Made by a program: the position numbers and the translations under genes. Below, one piece after another: positions 27,422 through 34,593 of a stretch of DNA of 64,000 nt. The stretch spans positions 1,550,001-1,614,000 of the forward strand of contig NZ_CP107989.1 in the NCBI RefSeq assembly GCF_041435015.1, read 5' to 3'. The notes below the pieces were generated by a model, which was given only the letters and a program-made list of their open reading frames with translations, searched no databases and had not been told where the DNA came from. Source of the stretch: Streptomyces canus. Its GTDB lineage: Bacteria; Actinomycetota; Actinomycetes; Streptomycetales; Streptomycetaceae. Every line of letters starts with the position of its first letter. The first letter of the stretch is position 1.

Positions 27422-28243
27422 GTGGCACCGCGACAGATCGCCGCCGCGCGGCCCGACAGCCCCTGGCTGCGCACCTTCGGGCCGCCGGAGCCTTCGGCCC
27501 CGGCCCGGCTCGTGTGCTTCCCGCACGCCGGGGGCGCGGCCAGCTACTTCCGGGACTGGGGCGGCCGGGACCTCGCCGGGGCCGAGGTGTGGGCCGTCCA
27601 GTACCCGGGCCGCGAGAACCGGATCCGGGAGGAGTTCCCGCCCGACCTGCACACCCTCGCCGACCAGGTCACCGAGGAGCTGCGCGGACTCCTCGACCGG
27701 CCCGCCGTCTTCTTCGGGCACAGCATGGGCGCGGTCGTCGGCTACGAGGTCCTGCGCCGCCTCACGGCCGGCAGCCGGGGCGGCGCCGTACGCCACCTCG
27801 TGGTCTCGGGGTGCGGCGCCCCCCACCGGGTGCGCCCCTTCGCCGGACAGGAAGGCGCCCACCTCCTGGACGACGACCGGCTCGTGGCCCTCCTCAAGGA
27901 GCTGGGCTCCGGCAACGCGGGCCTGCTGGACGACCCGGACATGCGCTCGGCCTTCCTGCCGGCGGTTCGCGGCGACTACCGCATCGTCCAGTCCTACGTC
28001 CCGCGCGCCGGCGGCCCGCCCCTGCGGACCGACGTCACCGCGTTCGTGGGCCGCCAGGACGAGGCGGTCGGCGTCGGCGACGCGGGCGCCTGGGCCGGCG
28101 CGACCCGGGGCCGCTTCACGCTCCGCACCTTCCCCGGCGGCCACTTCTACCTGGGAGAACACCCGGACGACGTCCTGCACGCCCTGCGCGAGGTCCTCCG
28201 TCCCGCCACCACGATCGACACCGGGAGAGCTGATGAACGTTGA
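27422..28243 (+). CDS. nikP2: NikP2: type II thioesterase
   Basis: A 273-residue alpha/beta-hydrolase of the GrsT/RifR type: CFPHAGGAASYF oxyanion region, nucleophile FFGHSMGAV (Ser101) and late catalytic His in FPGGHFYLG. It releases beta-hydroxyhistidine from NikP1 after NikQ acts. GTG start six bases after nikP1; the 3' end overlaps nikQ by 11 bp. Confidence 0.92.
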   Translation: MAPRQIAAARPDSPWLRTFGPPEPSAPARLVCFPHAGGAASYFRDWGGRDLAGAEVWAVQYPGRENRIREEFPPDLHTLADQVTEELRGLLDRPAVFFGHSMGAVVGYEVLRRLTAGSRGGAVRHLVVSGCGAPHRVRPFAGQEGAHLLDDDRLVALLKELGSGNAGLLDDPDMRSAFLPAVRGDYRIVQSYVPRAGGPPLRTDVTAFVGRQDEAVGVGDAGAWAGATRGRFTLRTFPGGHFYLGEHPDDVLHALREVLRPATTIDTGRADER

Positions 28244-29423
28244 CGTGTCCGACCCGCTCCTGTATCGGGACTCCGACCCCGGACCGGTCTGGTCGCGGTT
28301 GCGCGCCGAACACCCCGTCTACCGCAACGAGCGGGCCAACGGGGAGCACTTCTGGGCGGTGATGACCCACGGCCTGTGCACGGACATGCTGACCGACCCC
28401 CGCGTGTTCAGCTCCCAGAACGGGATGCGCCTCGACTCCGACCCGCAGGTCCTCGCCGCCGCGGCCGGCAAGATGCTCAACATCACCGACCCGCCCCGGC
28501 ACGACAAGATCCGCAAGGTCGTCAGCTCGGCGTTCACCCCGCGCATGGTGAGCCGGCTGGAGGCCACCATGCGCAGGACGGCCGCCAAGGCCATCGACGA
28601 GGCGCTGGCCGCAGGGGAGTGCGAGTTCACGCGCGTCGCCCAGAAACTGCCGGTCTCGGTCATCTGCGACATGCTCGGCGTCGCGCCCGCCGACTGGGAC
28701 TTCATGGTCGAGCGCACCCGCTTCGCCTGGAGCTCCACCGCCCTCGACGAGACCGAGGAGGCGCGCAAGATCCAGGCCCACACCGAGATCCTGCTCCACT
28801 TCCAGGACCTCGCCGCGCAGCGCAGGCGGGAGCCGAAGGACGACCTCATGAGCGCCCTGGTGTGCGGCGAGATCGACGGCGCCCCGCTGACCGACCAGGA
28901 GATCCTCTACAACTGCGACGCCCTGGTCTCCGGCGGCAACGAGACGACCCGGCACGCCACTGTCGGCGGACTGCTCGCCCTCATCGACAACCCGGACCAG
29001 TGGCACCGCCTGCGCGACGAGCCCGCCCTCATGCCCTCGGCGATCCAGGAGATCGTGCGCTACACCTCGCCCGTCATGCACGCGCTGCGCACCGCGACCG
29101 AGGACGTCGAGTTCGGCGGCGAGCTGATCAGCGCCGGGGACCACGTCGTCGCGTGGCTGCCCTCGGCCAACCGCGACGAGAAGGTCTTCGACGACCCTGA
29201 CCGCTTCGACATCGAGCGCGAACCCAACCGCCATCTGGGCTTCATCCAGGGCAACCACTACTGCATCGGCTCCTCGCTCGCCAAGCTCGAACTCACGGTG
29301 ATGTTCGAGGAACTCCTGGCGCGGGTCGAGGTCGCCGAACTCGCCGGCCAGGTCCGCCGCCTGCGCTCGAACCTGCTGTGGGGGTTCGACTCGCTTCCCG
29401 TGAAATTCGTTCCGAGGGCCTGA
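28233..29423 (+). CDS. nikQ: NikQ: cytochrome P450 histidine beta-hydroxylase
   Basis: A 396-residue P450 with I-helix GGNETT (234-239), ExxR (E273-R276) and heme loop GFIQGNHYCIG with Cys344. The loop lacks the usual second glycine spacing aromatic of FGxGxH but keeps the H-x-C-x-G core. NikQ hydroxylates histidine bound to NikP1, leading to the 4-formyl-imidazolone base of nikkomycin X. No ferredoxin is adjacent; NikG may serve both P450s. Confidence 0.91.
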   Translation: MNVDVSDPLLYRDSDPGPVWSRLRAEHPVYRNERANGEHFWAVMTHGLCTDMLTDPRVFSSQNGMRLDSDPQVLAAAAGKMLNITDPPRHDKIRKVVSSAFTPRMVSRLEATMRRTAAKAIDEALAAGECEFTRVAQKLPVSVICDMLGVAPADWDFMVERTRFAWSSTALDETEEARKIQAHTEILLHFQDLAAQRRREPKDDLMSALVCGEIDGAPLTDQEILYNCDALVSGGNETTRHATVGGLLALIDNPDQWHRLRDEPALMPSAIQEIVRYTSPVMHALRTATEDVEFGGELISAGDHVVAWLPSANRDEKVFDDPDRFDIEREPNRHLGFIQGNHYCIGSSLAKLELTVMFEELLARVEVAELAGQVRRLRSNLLWGFDSLPVKFVPRA

Positions 29424-29436
29424 GGAGAGCTGCCCC

Positions 29437-30117
29437 ATGACCGCGCCGACCACCCCCTCGATCGACAAGTACCTCGGCACCAACGTCCGTCTGCTGCCCC
29501 AGACCGACCAACTGTGCGCCCTGCACACCGCGATCCGCGACCGGGACGCCCGCCGCGAGGACTTCGTCCGCTACTCGCGCCGGATCATCCGCCTGCTGAT
29601 CGAGGCGGGCATGGACCTGCTCCCCTTCGAGCCGCACGAGGTCCGCACCCCGACCGGCGCCGCCTACCAGGGGCTGCGCTTCGCCTCCGGGCTGTGCGGG
29701 GTCACCGTGGTGCGCGCCGGGGAGAGCATGGAGGGCGAACTGCGGGACGTCTGCCCGGGGATCAGGATCGGGAAGATCCTCATCCAGCGGGACGAGACGA
29801 CCAAAGAGGCCCGCCTCTACTACACCGCCCTGCCCGCCGACATCGCCCGGCGGCACGTCCTGCTCCTCGATCCGGTCATGGCGACCGGCGGGACCGCGCT
29901 GGCGGCGCTGCGGGTGCTGACCGACCTCGGCGTGCCCGAGGAGAACATCGTCTTCGTCAACTTCATCACCGTCCCCGAGGGCATCACCGCCGTCTGCGAG
30001 CAGTACCCGCGGGTGCGGATCGTGACCTCCGCCATCGAGGAGCGGCTGACCGAGGACGCGTGGATGCTGCCCGGCATCGGGGACTTCGGGGACCGCTACT
30101 TCGGCACGGACGCCTGA
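29437..30117 (+). CDS. nikR: NikR: uracil phosphoribosyltransferase homologue
   Basis: A 226-residue type I phosphoribosyltransferase: PRPP motif LLLDPVMATGGTALAAL and C-terminal uracil-loop segment PGIGDFGDRYFGT. In the cluster it is thought to attach the imidazolone (or uracil) base to ribose phosphate so that the nucleoside arm can use either base. It could also simply salvage uracil. ATG 13 bp after nikQ. Confidence 0.88.
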   Translation: MTAPTTPSIDKYLGTNVRLLPQTDQLCALHTAIRDRDARREDFVRYSRRIIRLLIEAGMDLLPFEPHEVRTPTGAAYQGLRFASGLCGVTVVRAGESMEGELRDVCPGIRIGKILIQRDETTKEARLYYTALPADIARRHVLLLDPVMATGGTALAALRVLTDLGVPEENIVFVNFITVPEGITAVCEQYPRVRIVTSAIEERLTEDAWMLPGIGDFGDRYFGTDA

Positions 30118-30185
30118 CGCGTGCGCGGCCGGCTTCCCCGACCGGCCTGGAAGACCGTGACACGACGACTGATCGAAGGATGCAC

Positions 30186-31460
30186 ATGAAGGCCGAACAG
30201 GGGCCGTTTCTCCTGCTGAACACCAAGGAGATCGTCTCGCGCCTGCACGAGTGGTTCCCTGACGCCGCGCGGGAGCTGGTCGTGGTGACCACGAGAGCGG
30301 ACATCCCCTCCGCCGAAATAGCCGCGTACGCACAGCGCTTCCTCCACCTGGAGGTGGTGCCCAACCTCTGGGAGCTGCCGGACGACGAACTCGTGAACCT
30401 CGCCCGGCGGTTCGGCGTACGCCGGATCCTGTCGCTCGGCGAGCGCGAGGTGCTGCGCGCGGCGCGCATGCGGGCCGAACTCGGCCTGCCCGGCCAGAGC
30501 CTCGCCTCGGCCACGGCGTACCGGGACAAGCACGTCATGAAGTCGACCCTGGCGGCTGCGGGCATCGACGTCGCCCCCATGCGCAAGTTCCGGTCCAACG
30601 ACGAACTCGCCGAGTTCACGTGGAAGGTCGGCTTCCCGGTCGTCGTCAAGGAACTCGACTCCGGCGCGTCGAACGGCACCGTGGTCCTGATGGACGAAGA
30701 GGACCTGCGCGCCCTCCCGGAGCGTGCCACCGGAACCCCCCGGCTGGCCGAAGCCTGGGTCGAGGGCGACTTCTACCACGTCAACGGCCTCATGAAGGAC
30801 GGCGAGGTGGTGCTGGCGGTGCCCTCCCGCAACCTGTACTCCGACTGGTTCTCGGTCGCCTACGACGCCCCGACCATGACGGGGATGATGCCCGACGAGC
30901 ACCCCCTGTCCGAGCGGCTGCGCAGCACCGCGCGGCAGGTCGTGGCCGCGCTGCCCGCCGTACCCGACCTGTGCGCCTTCCACCTCGAACTGTTCCACAC
31001 CGCCGACGACCGCGTGGTCGTCTGCGAGATCGCCTGCCGGGCGGGCGCGGCCCTCGTCACCGACGTCCACGAAACCGTGCTGGGGATGAACTTCTACGGC
31101 GCGAGCCTGCTCGGCCAGGCCGGACGCGGTGACCAGGTCGAGATCCGCCCGACCGGCGAACGGCTCGGCTTCGTCTGGTTCCCGCCGGCCAAGGGAGTCC
31201 TGCGCGCGCTGCCCGACACGTGCCCGCTGCCGGGGACGGTGAGCTACCGGCCCTGCGGCGACGTCGGACGCCTCTACGGCAGCTCCCCCGGACTCGGCCG
31301 GCCCGTCGCCGAGATGGTCTTCCGGCTCACCGAGCCGGACACCGGGGCGGAGCTGCGGCGGATCGAGGAGTGGTGGGACGACAACGTCGTCTGGGAGCAC
31401 CGGACCAACGCGGTGCCCGAGCGCTGGAAGACGCCCCGAAGGAAGCCGGCCGACGCGTAG
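30186..31460 (+). CDS. nikS: NikS: ATP-grasp ligase joining peptidyl and nucleoside halves
   Basis: A 424-residue ATP-grasp protein: FPVVVKELDSGASNGTVVL (ATP-binding lysine and glycine loop) at about 155-175, and metal-binding residues around FHLELFHTADDRVVVCEI. Members of this class make carboxylate-amine peptide bonds. Here it should couple hydroxypyridylhomothreonine to aminohexuronic acid nucleoside. ATG 30186 has AAGGA suitably placed; an ATG two codons upstream would sit on the RBS. Confidence 0.88.
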   Translation: MKAEQGPFLLLNTKEIVSRLHEWFPDAARELVVVTTRADIPSAEIAAYAQRFLHLEVVPNLWELPDDELVNLARRFGVRRILSLGEREVLRAARMRAELGLPGQSLASATAYRDKHVMKSTLAAAGIDVAPMRKFRSNDELAEFTWKVGFPVVVKELDSGASNGTVVLMDEEDLRALPERATGTPRLAEAWVEGDFYHVNGLMKDGEVVLAVPSRNLYSDWFSVAYDAPTMTGMMPDEHPLSERLRSTARQVVAALPAVPDLCAFHLELFHTADDRVVVCEIACRAGAALVTDVHETVLGMNFYGASLLGQAGRGDQVEIRPTGERLGFVWFPPAKGVLRALPDTCPLPGTVSYRPCGDVGRLYGSSPGLGRPVAEMVFRLTEPDTGAELRRIEEWWDDNVVWEHRTNAVPERWKTPRRKPADA

Positions 31461-31487
31461 CGGCCCGGCGATCGGACCGGAGGACCC

Positions 31488-32762
31488 GTGTACGAACTGC
31501 TGAAGACGATCATGATCGAGGAGCTGGAGGTGGAGGCCGACCAGGTGTCCCCGGACGCGAGCCGCGAGGACGCGGGCCTGGACTCCCTCGCCACCTTCGA
31601 ACTCTCCCTGGCGCTCAGCCAGCGCCTCGGCGTCACCATCGCCGACGAGGACCTGTTCGGCCTCAAGACACTGGCGGACATCGCCGAGTTCCTGGAGAAG
31701 CGCACCGGAGGGGGAGCTCCCCAGGACGCCGGACTCGCCCGGCTGCTCGGCGGCGAGGACGGCTTCCACCCCGACCGCCCCGCCCCCGCCCACCAACTCG
31801 CCCGCAACGAAACCCCGTTTCAGCCCCCCGAGTCCGTGCTGGACGCGATCACCCGCGCCGCCACCGAGGCCAACCGGTACCCGGACCCGGCCTGCGGAGA
31901 GCTGCGCGCCGCACTCGCCCGGCACTACGACCTCTCCCCGGACCGCGTCGCGGTGGGCGCCGGATCGATCACGCTCCTCCAGGCGCTGCTCACGGTGACC
32001 GCCGAACCGGAAGCAGCCGTCGCCTACTCGTGGCCGTCCTTCGACGGCTACGAGGTGCTCGCGGACCTCGCCGGATTCCGCACGGTACGCGTCCCGCTGG
32101 CCGAGGACGGGCACGACCTCGACGCCCTGGCCGCGGCGGTCGACGAGCACACCCGCCTGGTGCTGCTCTGCAACCCCAACAACCCCACCGGCACCGCGTC
32201 GGGCGAGGCCGACCTCCTGCGGTTCCTCGACGCCGTCCCGCGCACGTGCCTGGTCGTGCTCGACGAGGCGTACTGCGAATACGCGCGGGACCCCGGCCTC
32301 GGTGCCCGGCTGCTCACCTCGTGGCCGAACCTGCTCGTCGCCCGCACCTTCTCCAAGGCGTACGGCCTCGCCGGCCTGCGCGTCGGCTACCTGCTCGCGG
32401 AGCCCGGCCTGATCTCCCGCGTCCAGCGCATGGTGATGCCGTTGAGCGTCAGCGACGTCGCCCAGGCCGCCGCCGTCGCGTCGCTGGCGGCGGAGAAGGA
32501 GCTCCTCGGCCGCGTCCAGGACACGGCCGCCGAACGGGACCGCGTCCGCGCCGCGCTGCTCGCCCTGGGATTCGACGTGCCGCCCTCGCAGGCGAACTTC
32601 CTCTGGCTGCCGCTCGGCGCTCGTGCCCAGGAGTTCGCCGCCGCGTGCGCGTCGGCCGGAGTCGACGTACGGCCCTATCCGGGTGACGGCGTGCGCGTGA
32701 CGACAGGAACCGCTGAGGACAATGACGCGTTCCTGGCAGCGGCCGAGATGAACCGCCCGTGA
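31488..32762 (+). CDS. nikT: NikT: ACP-aminotransferase fusion
   Basis: A 424-residue protein from GTG 31488. Residues 1-75 form an acyl/peptidyl carrier domain with the phosphopantetheine Ser33 in GLDSLATFEL. About 85-420 is a HisC-like PLP aminotransferase with FSKAYGLAGLRVGYLLA. It likely transaminates the pyridyl hydroxy-oxo acid from NikB, tethered or not, to the homothreonine-like amino acid. The stop overlaps the nikU start (GTGA). Confidence 0.9.
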   Translation: MYELLKTIMIEELEVEADQVSPDASREDAGLDSLATFELSLALSQRLGVTIADEDLFGLKTLADIAEFLEKRTGGGAPQDAGLARLLGGEDGFHPDRPAPAHQLARNETPFQPPESVLDAITRAATEANRYPDPACGELRAALARHYDLSPDRVAVGAGSITLLQALLTVTAEPEAAVAYSWPSFDGYEVLADLAGFRTVRVPLAEDGHDLDALAAAVDEHTRLVLLCNPNNPTGTASGEADLLRFLDAVPRTCLVVLDEAYCEYARDPGLGARLLTSWPNLLVARTFSKAYGLAGLRVGYLLAEPGLISRVQRMVMPLSVSDVAQAAAVASLAAEKELLGRVQDTAAERDRVRAALLALGFDVPPSQANFLWLPLGARAQEFAAACASAGVDVRPYPGDGVRVTTGTAEDNDAFLAAAEMNRP

Positions 32763-33226
32763 ATTCTGTTTCCCGTGGAAACGGAAGGACATTCGTCGTG
32801 ACCAGTGTTTCGTCGGATTCCCACATGTGGAACCTCGTTTTTCTCCAGTTATTGCTTGAGGAGAACGGCGGACAGGTGGTCAACCTCGGCGCGTGCACTC
32901 CGGACGAACTGGTCATGTCCGAATGCCTCAGAATCCGTCCGGACGCCTTGGTCATCAGCACGGTCAACGGGCACGGCCATATCGACGGCCTACGGCTGAT
33001 CAGAAAGATTCGCGGGCATTCGGGGCTCGCCTCCATGAAAGTCGTCATCGGGGGAAAGCTCGGCATCCACGGTTCCCGGCACGCGGGGTCCCGGGCGGAA
33101 CTGGTCGCGAACGGCTTCGACGCGGTGTTCGAGGCGGACGCCGATCTCGACCGGTTCCTCGGCTGCCTCGGACTGGGCACGCCCGCGCCGAAACACGTCG
33201 CCTCTACGGAAATCCGGAGTACCTGA
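32759..33226 (+). CDS. nikU: NikU: B12-binding small subunit of glutamate mutase
   Basis: A 155-residue cobalamin-binding (GlmS/MutS-type) protein. The DxHxxG motif is present as SDSHMWN: the Asp and cobalt-ligand His are kept but the Gly is Asn. GTG 32759 overlaps the nikT stop; a later GTG at 32801 would cut the first beta strand. It carries a TTA codon (codon 31, 32849-32851), a sign of bldA control, and its 5' end is less GC-rich than its neighbours. With NikV it makes 3-methylaspartate, a route to 2-oxobutyrate. Confidence 0.88.
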   Translation: MNSVSRGNGRTFVVTSVSSDSHMWNLVFLQLLLEENGGQVVNLGACTPDELVMSECLRIRPDALVISTVNGHGHIDGLRLIRKIRGHSGLASMKVVIGGKLGIHGSRHAGSRAELVANGFDAVFEADADLDRFLGCLGLGTPAPKHVASTEIRST

Positions 33227-34497
33227 TGGCACCTCCTACCGGACCCGGACGCTTCACCCGGTTCGTCCGGCGGGCGTCGAGCGAAGGGAAACTGGTCGTC
33301 CAGCCGCGCATGGGGTTCGGCACGGTCGAGCAGATGCGCGCGGGACTCGATGCGGTCCGGGACGTCGACGCGGCCACGGTGGGCACCATCACCGTCGACA
33401 GCTACACACGGGTGAACGATCACGCCTCGGCCCTTCTCGCTCTGGAGAAGGGCGCGGACCTCAACGGGTTCCCGCTGGTGGCCCACGGCGCGGCGGTGAC
33501 CCGCGAGGTGCTCGCCGGGATCGCGGGCGACGACTTCCCGGTGCAGGTGAGGCACGGCTCGGCGTTGCCCCGCGAGTTGTTCGAGGGACTGGTGGCGGCC
33601 GGCGCCGACGCCACCGAAGGCGGCCCTGTCTCCTACTGTCTGCCGTACAGCCGCGTCCCTCTGGCACAAGCCGTCGACGCCTGGGCGGAATGCTGCGAGA
33701 TGCTCGCGGGAATCAGCGAACCGGTGCATCTGGAGAGTTTCGGCGGCTGCATGCTGGGACAGTTGTGCCCGCCGAGCCTGCTGATCTCCCTGAGCATTCT
33801 GGAAGGCTTGTTCTTCCGCGAACACGGACTGCGGGACATTTCCGTCAGCTACGCCCAGCAGACGAATCAGCAACAGGACATCGAGGCGATCCACGCCCTG
33901 CGCGCCCTGGCGAAGGAATGGCTCGGAGACACCGACTGGCACGCCGTCCTGTACACCTACATGGGCGTTTATCCCCGCAGCCGAAAGGGGGCGTACGGGC
34001 TGCTCGAAGCGAGTGCGAGGCTCGCCGCCAGATCCGGGACCGAGCGGCTGATCGTCAAGACCGCGGTGGAGGCCAGCAGAATCCCGTCGATCACGGAGAA
34101 CGTCGACGCCCTGGAACGCGCCGCGAGGGCGGCCGAGCGGGAGGCGGTGGCCGAACCGGCCGGAATTCCGGACTCCGGGATCTACGAGGAGGCCCAGGCG
34201 ATCATCACGCACACGCTGACCCTCGGCAGCGATGTCGGAAAGGCGCTCGTCCGCGCCTTCGCCCTCGGGCACCTCGACATCCCGTTCTGCCTGCACCAGG
34301 ACAACGCGAACCGCTGCCGGGCCCGTATCGACGACCGTGGCCGGCTCACCTGGGCCGACCCCGCAGGGGTGCCGATTCCCCGGGCGCGCGATCTGGCCAG
34401 GAACCGGCAGCGACTCACCGCCCGGGGCCTCCTCGACATGCTCAGTTACAACGAACGGCGCTACGACCACCCGTCCCGGACCAGCCACCCTCGTTGA
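33226..34497 (+). CDS. nikV: NikV: catalytic subunit of glutamate mutase (GlmE)
   Basis: A 423-residue MutE/GlmE-type TIM barrel with QPRMGFGTVEQM near the start and HGSALPRELFEGLVAAGADA and YAQQTNQQQDIEAI in the body, which are glutamate mutase hallmarks. It starts at the ATG overlapping the nikU TGA, keeping the two subunits in step. It isomerises L-glutamate to threo-3-methylaspartate using NikU's cobalamin. Confidence 0.92.
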   Translation: MAPPTGPGRFTRFVRRASSEGKLVVQPRMGFGTVEQMRAGLDAVRDVDAATVGTITVDSYTRVNDHASALLALEKGADLNGFPLVAHGAAVTREVLAGIAGDDFPVQVRHGSALPRELFEGLVAAGADATEGGPVSYCLPYSRVPLAQAVDAWAECCEMLAGISEPVHLESFGGCMLGQLCPPSLLISLSILEGLFFREHGLRDISVSYAQQTNQQQDIEAIHALRALAKEWLGDTDWHAVLYTYMGVYPRSRKGAYGLLEASARLAARSGTERLIVKTAVEASRIPSITENVDALERAARAAEREAVAEPAGIPDSGIYEEAQAIITHTLTLGSDVGKALVRAFALGHLDIPFCLHQDNANRCRARIDDRGRLTWADPAGVPIPRARDLARNRQRLTARGLLDMLSYNERRYDHPSRTSHPR

Positions 34498-34593
34498 CGG
34501 GCCGCACGGCGAGGAAGATCACGAACTAGGGTTGGAGCGTTCGAGATCCTCCTACCGGGACCAGTGAAGATGAGAGAAGACCAGGATCATCAC

